The notes: generated by a model not told the origin, from the sequence alone. Shown: positions 21,897 through 30,483, counted from the first letter of the stretch. The stretch: DNA of 54,276 nt from an uncultured Stenotrophomonas sp. (GCF_945952405.1 NZ_CAMFIA010000024.1:1-54276); one strand, 5' to 3'. Made by a program: numbers and translations.

Positions 21897-24524
21897 TCAG
21901 AACCGGTAGCGCGCCCCCAGCGAAACGAACTGCCCGCGCAGGTTGTACTGGCTGATGTCGAAACCACTGGAGCCACCGGCCGGGTCGAACGGCGGGTCCT
22001 TGTCGGTCAGGTTCAGCACCGACAGCGACAGCGTGGTGTTGGGAATGCCCTCGTATGCCACGTACAGGTCCAGCTGGTGATACGGCTTGATGCGGTCGCG
22101 CAGCCCCGGGTTGCTGGTCGCGGTCGCCACGCGCTGGTCGTATCCGCTCACGTATTGCAGGCTCAGGGTGCTGCTCCAGTCGCCCACTGCCCAGTTCAGC
22201 GAGGTAGTGCCGCGGGTGCGCGGCAGCGCGCCGTGACGGTTGTTGCCGGCGCCCTCATACGGTGCCTGGCCGGCCACCAGCGGCTGCTTGAAGCTGAGCA
22301 GGTGGGTCCAGCTGCCGGCGACGGTGAAGTTGCCCCAGCCTTCGGTGCGGAAGGTGCGGCTGGCGTCGAGGTCCAGGCCCGAGGTGGTCAGTTCGCCCTG
22401 GTTGGCGTACTGGTTGGTGATGAACTGGATGCGTCCCTGCGCATCACGCTGCACGCGGCCGGGGAACAGGGTCGGATTGTCGACGATGAACTGCGCGCTG
22501 TCCGGCTTGACCAGGTTGTCCTGCTCGATGCGGTACCAGTCCAGTCCGATGCTGGTGTCGCCATCCGGCGACCACACCGCGCCCAGGTTGAAGTTGCGCG
22601 AGCGCTCCGCCTTCAGGTCCGGGTTGCCGGTGCGGATGTTGGTCACCCCGCGGCTGCCACCGGGCTGCAGCGGATCCAGCGGATCGATCACCGAGCCGTA
22701 GCTGACGGTCTGGCCCGGCGCGATCTCCGGCAGCGATGGCGCACGGAAGCCGCGCGAGAACGAGCCACGCAGCAGCAGGCTGTCCAGCGGCTGCCAGCGC
22801 AGCGCCACCTTCGGTGAGAACGCCTTGCCGAAGTCGTCGTAGTGGTCGCCGCGGCCGGCCAGCTGCAGCTCCAGCGTGCGGTGCAGCGGGACGCTCAGCT
22901 CGGCATAGGCGGCACTGACCTGGCGCTCACCGTTGACCACATTGATGGCCGGCCGCAGTTCGGTGCCCGACAGCACCTGTGCACTGGTGCGTGCGTCCAG
23001 CGATTCCTTGCGGAATTCGGCACCCCAGGCGAAGCCGACCGTGCCGGCCGGCAGCTCCCACAATGAGGTGGATGCCTTCACGTTCAGCGCGTGCAGCTTG
23101 TACCAGCCCGGGCGCTTGGTCTGCAGGCGCAGTGCATCCAGCGCAGCCGGCGTGCTGGCTGGGTTGAGGAAGTTGTAGCTGCCATCGCGCAGGATCTGCT
23201 CGAAGGCATAGCGGTTGACGAAATTGTCGACGTACTCGCGCTGCGCGCTCTGCGAGGTCAATGCCGCCAGCTCCCAGTCCCAGCGCTCGCCACTGCCACG
23301 CACGCCGGCCAGGGCGCGGTAGAACACCTGGGTGTTGTCCTTCAGGCGCGGGCCGAGATCGAAGAAGGTGTACTCGAACGGCAGCGGCGTGCTGCCCGGA
23401 TTGTTCGGGTGGCCGACCGGCAGTACCGCCGGGACGTCGATCAGGGTGCCGGTAGCAGGGTTGTAGGCACGCAGTCCGGGGCCGACCGTCAGCGGCGCAC
23501 TGAAGATCTGGTCGGCCCTGTTGTGGCTGTAGAGCAGGTCGGCGAACGCCTCGACGTGGTCGTTGAAGCGGTAGGTGGCACTCAGCGAGGCCTGCAGGCG
23601 CTCCGCGCCCGGCTGCAGGGTCTTGAACGGCTGTGCGTTGAAGGCGCAGGCCTGGCCGGGCAGGGTGCTGCCGAAATCGCTGTAGGGACGCAGCTGGCTG
23701 CCTTCGGGGCAGGGGCTGAACGGCTGCGGTGCACGAGGATTGGACAGCCCGTTGCCACCGGCCGTGGACCAGCCGGCCAGGCGCCCGCCGGGCTTGTCGC
23801 GGAAGTCACCGCTGCGGGTATAGGCGCGATCATCGCCATCGAGGCGGTCGCGCTTGAGCAGGTCCAGCCCGAACAGCACGTTCCAGCCCTGCTGCTCGAG
23901 GTCGCCGAAGCCGGCCAGCAGGTTGGCCTTGCGCTCATTCAGGCCGCCCTGGGTCGCGGCACCGATGCCACCACCGACCTCCACGCCCTGGAAGTTCCTG
24001 CGCAGGATGATGTTGATGACGCCGGCGATGGCATCGGAGCCATACACCGCCGAAGCGCCGTCCTTCAGGACTTCGATGCGCTCGACCGCGCTGATCGGCA
24101 GTGCGTTGAGGTCGACGAAGGTGTCCTGGGTGTTGAGCGCGAAGCCGAAGTTGGAAACACGGTAGCCGTTGACCAGCACCAGCGTGTTCTTCGGCGACAG
24201 CCCGCGCAGGCCGATCGAGGCCGAGCCGGCGGCGAAGCTGCCGGTGTACTGCTCATCGAAGCTGTTGCCGGCGTTGGCCGACAGGTTGCGCAGTACGTCG
24301 GTGAGGGTGGAGCGGCCGGTCTGCTCGATCTGCTCGCGGCTGACGATCTGCACCGGGTTCGGCCCGGCGGTATCGCTGCGCTTGATGTTGGAGCCGGTCA
24401 CCAGCACGGTGCCGAGGGTGGTGCTGTCCTTGCCGGTGTCGGCGGTTTCAGCAGCGCCGGCAACGCCGGCGGAGAGGCCCAGCGCGATCGCGCCGGCAAG
24501 CAGGTTCAGGGTGGTGCGGTACAT
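21897..24524 (-). CDS. Large TonB-dependent receptor
   Basis: An 875-residue outer-membrane receptor. The signal peptide (LNLLAGAIALGLSAGVAGAAE) is followed by the plug: TVLVTGSNIKRSD (a typical N-terminal motif of this subgroup), VSREQIEQTGRSTLTDVLRNLSANAGNSF, IGLRGLSPKNTLVLVNGYRVSNFG, and VLKDGASAVYGSDAIAGVINII. The barrel ends GQFVSLGARYRF. The VTGSNIKR subgroup is abundant in Xanthomonadales and Caulobacter and often imports carbohydrates or peptides rather than iron; no Fur box is visible upstream, in line with that. Ligand unknown. It is framed by the composite repeats at 21777 and 24656. Confidence 0.9.
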   Translation of the reverse strand: MYRTTLNLLAGAIALGLSAGVAGAAETADTGKDSTTLGTVLVTGSNIKRSDTAGPNPVQIVSREQIEQTGRSTLTDVLRNLSANAGNSFDEQYTGSFAAGSASIGLRGLSPKNTLVLVNGYRVSNFGFALNTQDTFVDLNALPISAVERIEVLKDGASAVYGSDAIAGVINIILRRNFQGVEVGGGIGAATQGGLNERKANLLAGFGDLEQQGWNVLFGLDLLKRDRLDGDDRAYTRSGDFRDKPGGRLAGWSTAGGNGLSNPRAPQPFSPCPEGSQLRPYSDFGSTLPGQACAFNAQPFKTLQPGAERLQASLSATYRFNDHVEAFADLLYSHNRADQIFSAPLTVGPGLRAYNPATGTLIDVPAVLPVGHPNNPGSTPLPFEYTFFDLGPRLKDNTQVFYRALAGVRGSGERWDWELAALTSQSAQREYVDNFVNRYAFEQILRDGSYNFLNPASTPAALDALRLQTKRPGWYKLHALNVKASTSLWELPAGTVGFAWGAEFRKESLDARTSAQVLSGTELRPAINVVNGERQVSAAYAELSVPLHRTLELQLAGRGDHYDDFGKAFSPKVALRWQPLDSLLLRGSFSRGFRAPSLPEIAPGQTVSYGSVIDPLDPLQPGGSRGVTNIRTGNPDLKAERSRNFNLGAVWSPDGDTSIGLDWYRIEQDNLVKPDSAQFIVDNPTLFPGRVQRDAQGRIQFITNQYANQGELTTSGLDLDASRTFRTEGWGNFTVAGSWTHLLSFKQPLVAGQAPYEGAGNNRHGALPRTRGTTSLNWAVGDWSSTLSLQYVSGYDQRVATATSNPGLRDRIKPYHQLDLYVAYEGIPNTTLSLSVLNLTDKDPPFDPAGGSSGFDISQYNLRGQFVSLGARYRF

Positions 24525-24655
24525 GGAAGCGACAACGCCGAACGGGAGAGGAGCCGTCAGTACCGCACGCGTCTACTCCCGCCTTCCAATGACGAAAGCG
24601 CATTCAGTTATACATCACAGGTTCTTAACGAAAGCCGGAACCTTGGCTGGGGCCG

Positions 24656-24765
24656 GCGTTCGGTGGGTGCGGACCGTTGGTCCGCACACCTCGGTCCTGT
24701 AGTGCCGAGCCCATGCTCGGCTCCGTGCGCAAACCGGAACGCAGCCGAGCATGGCGCGGCTCTAC
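24656..24765. repeat. Second copy of the composite repeat (GTGCGGACC palindrome plus facing REPs)
   Basis: GGCGTTCGGTGGGTGCGGACC, GTT, then GGTCCGCACACC and a GTAGTGCCGAGCCCATGC REP facing a copy ending in CTAC at 24765. Order and orientation match the copy at 21777-21881, with minor base changes. It lies between the receptor promoter region and the 3' end of the next gene. Confidence 0.85.
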
Positions 24766-24784
24766 AGGAAGGCCTTCCAGCCCA

Positions 24785-25762
24785 TCAAGCCCGCACAAGA
24801 ACCTTGCCGTTGCGGCCCGAACCCGCGCCGGCCTTTGCGGCCAGGGCGATGTCGTCCAGTGCGAAGACCTGTTCCACCGGCAGGGTCAGTTCGCCATCGG
24901 AGGCGCGCTTCAGCAGTTCACCGACCAGCCGGCGCTTGTCCTCCACCGCCATCGCCTGGCTGACCTTGCTGCCCCAGAAGCCCTTCACCGTTGCTTCCTT
25001 GTAGATCAGCCCGCCGGCCGGAATGCGCATCGGTTCGCCGCTCATCACGCCGAACGACACCAGGGTGCCGTGGTGGCCGAGCAGGTCGACCAGGTCGCCG
25101 CTGGCATCACCGCCGATCGAATCCACCGCCGCGGCCGCCTGGGCTTTGCCGGTGGCGGCGCGCACGCGCTCCTTCCAGCCGTCCAGCGACGTGTCGAACA
25201 CGTGGTCGATACCCAGCGCCTGCAGTTGCGCGACCGCATCGGCATTGCGCACCAGGTTGGCTACATGCACGCCACGCGCCCGCGCCAGCATCGCCAGCGA
25301 CTTGCCTACCGCCCCATTGGCGGTGTTCTGCACGATCCACTGGCCCGGCTCGACGTGCAGGAACTCCAGCAGCATCAGCGCACTCAGCGGCATGGCGATC
25401 AGCTGCGCGGCGGTTTCGTCGGGGATCGACGCCGGCATGGGGATCACCATGCGCGCCGGTGCGATGAAGGCTTCGGCCCAGGTGCCGTGCACCGAGGCAG
25501 CGGCAACCCGCTGGCCGATCTGCAGGCCCTCGACCCCTTTGCCGAGTGCATCGACCACGCCCAGCGCTTCGCTGCCGCCGGTTGCCGGCAGCACCGGCTT
25601 GTAGCCGTACAGCCCACGCACGGTCAGCAGGTCGTGGTTGTGGATCGAGGCCAGTACGGTGCGGATGCGCACTTCGCCCGGGCCGGGTTCGGGCAGGGTT
25701 GCATCGGCAACGGCGAGGACGTCGGCGGGATCGCCGAAGGAGGCGTACTGGGCAGCGCGCAT
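24785..25762 (-). CDS. Zinc-type alcohol dehydrogenase/quinone oxidoreductase (MDR superfamily)
   Basis: A 325-residue NADPH-dependent oxidoreductase. The N-terminal GroES-like part has GPGEVRIRTVLASIHNHDLLTVRGLYGYKPVLPATGGSEALGVVDALGKGV. The Rossmann nucleotide site is IVQNTANGAVGKSLAMLARARGVHVANLVRN, with AVGKS in place of the classical AxxGxxG. No structural-zinc cysteine cluster is visible, as in QOR-type enzymes that lack zinc. Candidate activity: quinone or enoyl reduction. The start at 25762 (MRAAQYASFGDP) is a typical MDR start. The much longer in-frame frame to the right is antisense to nrdA and is not coding. Confidence 0.85.
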   Translation of the reverse strand: MRAAQYASFGDPADVLAVADATLPEPGPGEVRIRTVLASIHNHDLLTVRGLYGYKPVLPATGGSEALGVVDALGKGVEGLQIGQRVAAASVHGTWAEAFIAPARMVIPMPASIPDETAAQLIAMPLSALMLLEFLHVEPGQWIVQNTANGAVGKSLAMLARARGVHVANLVRNADAVAQLQALGIDHVFDTSLDGWKERVRAATGKAQAAAAVDSIGGDASGDLVDLLGHHGTLVSFGVMSGEPMRIPAGGLIYKEATVKGFWGSKVSQAMAVEDKRRLVGELLKRASDGELTLPVEQVFALDDIALAAKAGAGSGRNGKVLVRA

Positions 25763-25877
25763 GGGCGGTGTTCCGGGGAAAGTTGATGTTGTACCGAACT
25801 GGGGGCGGGCGCGGTGTCGACAAGGCGGCAGCACTGCAACACGGCATCCTGCGACTGATCGTCGCGGCATGAAGTGA

Positions 25878-25925
25878 TTCCCGCATCTTGTGTTGACGGA
25901 CCATTCGATCCCCACTATGTTGTGG
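25878..25925 (+). promoter_or_regulatory. nrdA promoter with two candidate NrdR boxes
   Basis: -35 TTGACG (25893-25898), a 17-bp spacer and -10 TATGTT (25916-25921). Two 16-mers ending at 25893 and 25925, 32 bp apart, resemble the NrdR box acacwatatatwgtgt: CCCCACTATGTTGTGG at 25910 matches at about 11 positions and TTCCCGCATCTTGTGT at 25878 at about 9. The 31-32 bp phasing is the known NrdR arrangement, and both overlap the promoter elements. Confidence 0.55.
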
Positions 25926-26194
25926 CCGTCACTCCCGGTCAGCCGCCGCCGCCGGACATGCAGCAAACGTCCCGCGGCCCGCCCCTGAAGGCTTGCCGTG
26001 TCGACGCGGCCGCCATCGTGCGGACACAGGTCGCCCCCACGGCCCGGATACCGGCCGCAGGCGCAGGCAGTTGCCGACGACCTGGTGTTCCCGCGCGCTG
26101 GCATCCCACCCCGACCGCCCCGTGCGCCGGTATCGCGTGCAGGGCTGCCATGGCATCGACGCCGCCGTGCGTGCGAGCCTGGAGACGCAGGACC
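25926..26194 (+). other. Long nrdA leader without a gene
   Basis: About 270 bases separate the predicted transcription start from the nrdA ATG. The in-frame extension reads Pro/Arg-rich low-complexity sequence unlike any reductase N-terminus, so it is not coding. Local hairpins are seen (CGGCC-N7-GGCCG near 26040), but no adenosylcobalamin riboswitch core was found. It may be a structured 5'UTR. Confidence 0.5.
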
Positions 26195-28573
26195 ATGACC
26201 GACAACCCCTACCGCGCGGCCGATCCGGCTGGCGCCGGCGACGCGTTGCGCGCCGCTGGCGAGCGCGTGCCAACCTGGATCACCAAGGAAGCGGGCAACC
26301 GCCGCCTGCCGTTCGACGCCGAGCGCCTGCAGCGCAGCGTCGACGCCGTGCATGCCGAGTTCCCGCAGCTGGATGTGAGCGACTACCGCCGCGTGGTGCA
26401 GGCGATGGTCGAGCGCAAGCCCAGCCTCAGTGCCGATGATCTGGTCGACCTGCTGATCCGCGAGGCGGAATCGCGCGTGGACCTGGTCGCGCCGGAGTGG
26501 GAGCAGTTTGCCGCGCGCATCTACCTGCGTCGGCTGTACAAGCGTGCCAGCCGCAACCGCTTCTACGATGTCAGCCTGAAGTACGGCTCCTACGTGGGCC
26601 TGCAGGAAAGCCTGGCCGACCGCGGCGTCTACAGCAACGACATCCTGCGCTGCTATTCCAAGGAGGAACTGCAGCAGGCCGGCGAGATGATCGACCCGGA
26701 TCGGGATCGTCTGTTCGCCTACAACGGCCTGTACCTGCTGGCCACGCGCTACCTGGCCAGCGACCGCAGCCGCGAAGTCTATGAGCTGCCGCAGGAGCGC
26801 TGGCTGACCATCGCGCTGTACCTGATGCAGGAAGAAGGCGGGCCAGGCGAGAGCGGCCGCGTGCGGCGCATGCAACTGGTCGGCGAGGCCTACTGGGCGT
26901 TGTCCAACCTGTACATGACCGTGGCTACCCCAACCCTGGCCAATGCCGGCAAGGTCGGGGGCCAGCTGTCCAGCTGCTTCATCGATACGGTGGACGACAG
27001 CCTGCAGGGCATCTATGACTCCAACACCGATATCGCCCGGGTTTCCAAGCACGGGGGAGGTGTCGGCGCCTATCTGGGCTATGTGCGCAGCAGTGGTGCG
27101 CCGATCCGCGGCGTACCCAACTCCTCCGGTGGCGTGGTGCCGTGGATCAAGCAACTCAACAACACCGCGGTGTCGGTTGACCAGCTTGGCCAACGCAAGG
27201 GGGCGGTGGCGGTGTACCTCGATATCTGGCACCGCGACATTGAAGCCTTCCTCGACCTGCGCCTGAACAATGGTGACCAGCGACTGCGCGCGCACGATGT
27301 GTTCACTTCGGTGTGCGTGCCGGACCTGTTCATGGAGGCGGTCGAGCGCCGCGCCGACTGGTACCTGTTCGATCCGCACGAGGTGAAGCAGGCCAAGGGC
27401 TGGTACCTGCAGGACTTCTATGACGAGAAGCGCGGCGTGGGCAGTTTCCGTGACCGCTACGCCGAACTGGTCGCCGATGAGCGCATCAGCCGGCGCACGG
27501 TGAAGGCCATCGATCTGTTCAAGCGGATCATGCTCAGCCAGCTGGAGACCGGCAATCCATTCCTGTTCTACCGCGACGAGGTAAACCGGAAGAATCCGAA
27601 CAAGCATGCGGGCATGGTCTATTCCAGCAACCTGTGCACCGAGATCCTGCAGAACATGAGCCCGACGCGGCTGATCCAGGAGATCGTCAGTGGCGACCAG
27701 ATCGTCACCACCCGCCGCGCCGGCGACTTCGTGGTCTGCAACCTGTCTTCGATCAACCTGGGCCGTGCGATCAGTGCACCGGATGATCTGCTGGCCACCG
27801 ATGTGCTGGAGCGCCTGATTCCGATCCAGGTGCGCATGCTCGACAACGTGATCGACCTCAATGCCCTGCCGGTGCCGCAGGCCACGATCACCAATCGCAA
27901 GTACCGCGCGATCGGCCTGGGCACGTTCGGCTGGCACCACCTGCTGGCCCAGCAGTCGATCCAGTGGGAATCGGTGGAGGCCGAGCAGCTGGCCGATCGC
28001 CTGTACGAGCGCATCAACTTCCTGACCATCCAGGCCAGTGCGCAGTTGGCCAGGGAGAAGGGCAGCTACCCGATGTTCGCCGGCAGTGACTGGCACAACG
28101 GCCGCTATTTCCGTGATCGCGACTATGGCGGCGCGGCCTGGGACAGCCTGGCCGGCGAGGTGGCCACGCACGGCCTGCGCAATGGCTGGCTGCTGGCAGT
28201 GGCGCCGAACATGAGCACAGCGCAGATTGCCGGCTCCACTGCATCGATCGACCCGATCTACAGCGCGTTCTACTACGAGGAGAAGAAGGACTTCCGGCGG
28301 CCGGTGGCGGCGCCGGGCCTGTCGCTGGAGACCTGGCCGTACTACGAGAAGGGCGCCTACAAGGTCGACCAGTTCGCCAGCGTGCGCCAGAACGCACGCC
28401 GCCAGCGCCACGTGGACCAGTCGATCAGCTTCAACCTCTACGTGCCCAGCACGATCCGCGCCAGCACGCTGCTGGAGCTGCATCTGAGCGCATGGCGCGA
28501 AGGCCTGAAAACCACCTACTACGTGCGTTCCAACGATATCGACATCAGCGAATGCGAGTGGTGCGCCAGCTGA
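26195..28573 (+). CDS. nrdA: Ribonucleoside-diphosphate reductase, alpha (R1) subunit
   Basis: A 792-residue class I reductase large subunit that converts ribonucleoside diphosphates to deoxy forms with the radical passed from NrdB. An ATP-cone allosteric domain (WITKEAGNRRLPFDAERLQRSVDAVHAEFP) covers about residues 26-110. Active-site cysteines are visible in GGQLSSCFIDT, SSNLCTEIL and VCNLSSINLG. The C-terminal swinging tail ends SECEWCAS, giving the CxxC pair that is re-reduced by thioredoxin. The start at 26195 is chosen from the ATP cone and family length; the upstream extension is not protein-like. It is followed by nrdB, a flavodoxin and a thioredoxin. Regulation by NrdR is suggested by the promoter. 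Confidence 0.93.
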   Translation: MTDNPYRAADPAGAGDALRAAGERVPTWITKEAGNRRLPFDAERLQRSVDAVHAEFPQLDVSDYRRVVQAMVERKPSLSADDLVDLLIREAESRVDLVAPEWEQFAARIYLRRLYKRASRNRFYDVSLKYGSYVGLQESLADRGVYSNDILRCYSKEELQQAGEMIDPDRDRLFAYNGLYLLATRYLASDRSREVYELPQERWLTIALYLMQEEGGPGESGRVRRMQLVGEAYWALSNLYMTVATPTLANAGKVGGQLSSCFIDTVDDSLQGIYDSNTDIARVSKHGGGVGAYLGYVRSSGAPIRGVPNSSGGVVPWIKQLNNTAVSVDQLGQRKGAVAVYLDIWHRDIEAFLDLRLNNGDQRLRAHDVFTSVCVPDLFMEAVERRADWYLFDPHEVKQAKGWYLQDFYDEKRGVGSFRDRYAELVADERISRRTVKAIDLFKRIMLSQLETGNPFLFYRDEVNRKNPNKHAGMVYSSNLCTEILQNMSPTRLIQEIVSGDQIVTTRRAGDFVVCNLSSINLGRAISAPDDLLATDVLERLIPIQVRMLDNVIDLNALPVPQATITNRKYRAIGLGTFGWHHLLAQQSIQWESVEAEQLADRLYERINFLTIQASAQLAREKGSYPMFAGSDWHNGRYFRDRDYGGAAWDSLAGEVATHGLRNGWLLAVAPNMSTAQIAGSTASIDPIYSAFYYEEKKDFRRPVAAPGLSLETWPYYEKGAYKVDQFASVRQNARRQRHVDQSISFNLYVPSTIRASTLLELHLSAWREGLKTTYYVRSNDIDISECEWCAS

Positions 28574-28592
28574 TCGTCACCCGCAATCAAGG

Positions 28593-28618
28593 GTAGTGCC
28601 GGCCGCTGGCCGGCAACC
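28593..28618 (+). repeat. GTAGTGCCGGCC-type REP inside the nrdA-nrdB gap
   Basis: A GTAGTGCCGGCCGCTGGCCG palindrome starts 20 bp after the nrdA stop and ends 30 bp before the nrdB ATG. Intercistronic REPs can stabilise or attenuate the upstream message and so change the ratio of the two subunits. Confidence 0.85.
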
Positions 28619-28648
28619 TGGCAGAGATTTGGACAAGGGCAGAAGACC

Positions 28649-29689
28649 ATGGCAACCCCGCTTGACCGCATCAAGATCCTCGAACCGCGCCATCCCAACC
28701 GCAGCACCGGCATCATCAACGGCCGCACCAGCGGCATCCTGAACTGGAATGACATTCCGTACCCATCGTTCTATCGGGCCTACAAGGAACTGTCGACCAA
28801 CTTCTGGATTCCCGACGAAGTCGACATGAAGGCGGATGCGCGCCAGTACGGCGAGCTTTCCGGCCGCGAAAAAAACGCCTATGACTCGATCATCGGCCTG
28901 CTCGCCACCCTGGATTCGCCGCAGACCCGCTTCATCTACAACGTGGCCGAGTACATCACCGACCCGGCCGCGCATGCCAATGCGGCGATCATCGGCCAGC
29001 AGGAGGTGATCCACAACGAAAGCTACAGCTATGTGCTGGCCTCGATCACCGACCTGCCGAACCAGAACCGGGTGTTCGAGCTGGCCCGCACCCATCCGAC
29101 CATCATCAAGCGCAATGCGCCGATCATGGGCGCGTACGACGACTTCATGCGCGAGAAGACCGCCGAGACCCTGCTGAAGTCGTTGATCCAGTCCTCGATC
29201 CTGGAGGGCATCAACTTCTATTCCGGATTCGCCTACTTCTACAACCTGGTACGGCAGAACCGCATGACCGGCACCGGCAAGATCATCAGCTTCATCAACC
29301 GCGACGAGCTGGCCCACACCAAGTTCATCAGCGAGGTGATCCGCGCCATCGTCGGCGAGAACCCGGAGCTGCAGACCAACGAGCTGACGGCCTACGTGCA
29401 CGGTGCGTTCGAGCACGCCATCGAGCTGGAGACGCAATGGTCGTCGGAAGTGCTGGATGGCATCGACGGCATCGACGTCGACGAGATGGTGCGCTACGTG
29501 AAGTACCGCGCCAACAAGATGGCCGGCATGCTCGGCATCGAGCGCCTGTACAGCGACACCACCGACAACGTGATGCCGTGGATCAAGGCCTACGCCGACA
29601 ACTTCACCGAGACCAAGACCGACTTCTTCGAGATGCGCAATGCAAGTTACAAGAAGACCAACGTCGACAACGGCTTCGACGATCTCTGA
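28649..29689 (+). CDS. nrdB: Ribonucleoside-diphosphate reductase, beta (R2) radical subunit
   Basis: A 346-residue R2 protein that houses the dinuclear metal centre and tyrosyl radical. Ligands can be read as Asp in LATLDSPQTR, the ExxH pair in QQEVIHNESYSY, Glu in SSILEGINFYSGF and the second ExxH in FINRDELAHTKF. The radical tyrosine is present (EVIH-NES-Y), so this is not a class Ic (Phe) type. The C-terminal R1-binding tail ends VDNGFDDL. It is fused in operon with nrdA (76-bp gap containing a REP) and overlaps the flavodoxin frame. Whether the metal is diiron or dimanganese cannot be read. Confidence 0.93.
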   Translation: MATPLDRIKILEPRHPNRSTGIINGRTSGILNWNDIPYPSFYRAYKELSTNFWIPDEVDMKADARQYGELSGREKNAYDSIIGLLATLDSPQTRFIYNVAEYITDPAAHANAAIIGQQEVIHNESYSYVLASITDLPNQNRVFELARTHPTIIKRNAPIMGAYDDFMREKTAETLLKSLIQSSILEGINFYSGFAYFYNLVRQNRMTGTGKIISFINRDELAHTKFISEVIRAIVGENPELQTNELTAYVHGAFEHAIELETQWSSEVLDGIDGIDVDEMVRYVKYRANKMAGMLGIERLYSDTTDNVMPWIKAYADNFTETKTDFFEMRNASYKKTNVDNGFDDL

Positions 29690-30182
29690 ACCCGGCGCGG
29701 CCCTGGGCATCCTGCTGGTGGTGGCGTCATTGAGCGGCAACACCCGCGAGCTCGGCCGGCAGATTGCCGAGCGCCTGCGCGCCGCAGGGCATGCGGTGCA
29801 CTGGCAGGAGGCCGATGACCTGCGCCAGGCGCCAGCGTTGGCGGCGGACCAGGCGGACCTGGTGCTGCTGGGCTGCTGGACCGACAACGCCGGGCGCACG
29901 CCTGCGGAGATGAAGCGGTGGGTCGCCGGCACCGCCGAGCGTGGCGAGCGGCCGCGCCAGCTGGCGGTGTTCGGCACCGGCGAGACGCAGTGGGGCCAGG
30001 AATACTACTGCGGAGCCGTGCACCGGTTGATCCGCTATTTCCACAGCGGCTACCCGCCGCTGGAGATCGAACAGATGCCGCATGGCGAACGCCATGCCGC
30101 GGCCATCGAGGCCTGGACCGATGCGGTCCTGGCCCATTACTGGAGCAGTATCGATGCAGATCATCGACGCCACCACGCCTGA
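29640..30182 (+). CDS. Flavodoxin-like protein in the nrd operon
   Basis: A flavodoxin-fold protein of up to 180 residues. The FMN phosphate loop is ASLSGNTRELGRQIAERLRAAGH at the first beta-strand/helix; LVLLGCWTDNAGRTPAEMKRWV and LAVFGTGETQWGQEYYCGAVHR fit the later FMN-contact strands. It resembles general flavodoxins more than the short NrdI of class Ib systems, but its place between nrdB and a thioredoxin suggests electron supply to the reductase cofactor. The start is uncertain: the ATG at 29640 overlaps nrdB by 50 bases, and no other ATG/GTG/TTG precedes the first strand (a CTG lies at 29703). Its last codons overlap the thioredoxin gene. Confidence 0.8.
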   Translation: MQVTRRPTSTTASTISEPGAALGILLVVASLSGNTRELGRQIAERLRAAGHAVHWQEADDLRQAPALAADQADLVLLGCWTDNAGRTPAEMKRWVAGTAERGERPRQLAVFGTGETQWGQEYYCGAVHRLIRYFHSGYPPLEIEQMPHGERHAAAIEAWTDAVLAHYWSSIDADHRRHHA

Positions 30183-30483
30183 GCAGTTCCAGCAGTTGCT
30201 GGCCCAGCACCCGCGGGTGCTGGTGGATTTCCACAAGGAGCAGTGTCCGGGTTGCCGGATGCTGGAGATGTCGCTGCATCGCGTGGCCACCAGCGTGGCG
30301 GGGCAGGGCACGACCCTGCTGCGCGTGCAGCTGGAAGTGCTGGGTGAAGCGTTCTTCAGGGAACTGGGGCTGCGCCAGACGCCGACGCTCTCGCTGTTCC
30401 GTGACGGCGACGAGCGGACCCGCCTGGCGGGGTTCCAGTCGCCGCAGCAGATCGAAGCGGCGATCGCGCTGCACCTTCTGTAG
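30154..30483 (+). CDS. Thioredoxin-like protein (CPGC motif) at the end of the nrd operon
   Basis: A 109-residue cytosolic thioredoxin-fold protein with RVLVDFHKEQCPGCRMLEMSL and the cis-Pro loop LRQTPTLSLFRDGD. The active site CPGC differs from the CGPC of thioredoxin 1. Its position suggests it reduces the NrdA CxxC tail, a role filled by NrdH in class Ib operons. The ATG at 30154 overlaps the flavodoxin gene by 29 bases. Its TAG stop codon is formed by the GTAG head of a downstream REP. Confidence 0.83.
   Translation: MQIIDATTPEQFQQLLAQHPRVLVDFHKEQCPGCRMLEMSLHRVATSVAGQGTTLLRVQLEVLGEAFFRELGLRQTPTLSLFRDGDERTRLAGFQSPQQIEAAIALHLL

Noticed and set aside
25874..26194. In-frame N-terminal extension of nrdA
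   Set aside because: Pro/Arg-rich, not like any reductase N-terminus, and it would include the predicted promoter region downstream bases.
25926..26194. Adenosylcobalamin riboswitch upstream of nrdA
   Set aside because: No recognisable B12-box or conserved core was found on either strand, and the enzyme is class I, not B12-dependent.
24785..28483. Very long minus-strand open frame running from the quinone oxidoreductase through nrdA
   Set aside because: Only the part up to 25762 is protein-like; the rest is antisense to nrdA, with His/Gln/Arg-rich composition typical of a high-GC shadow frame.
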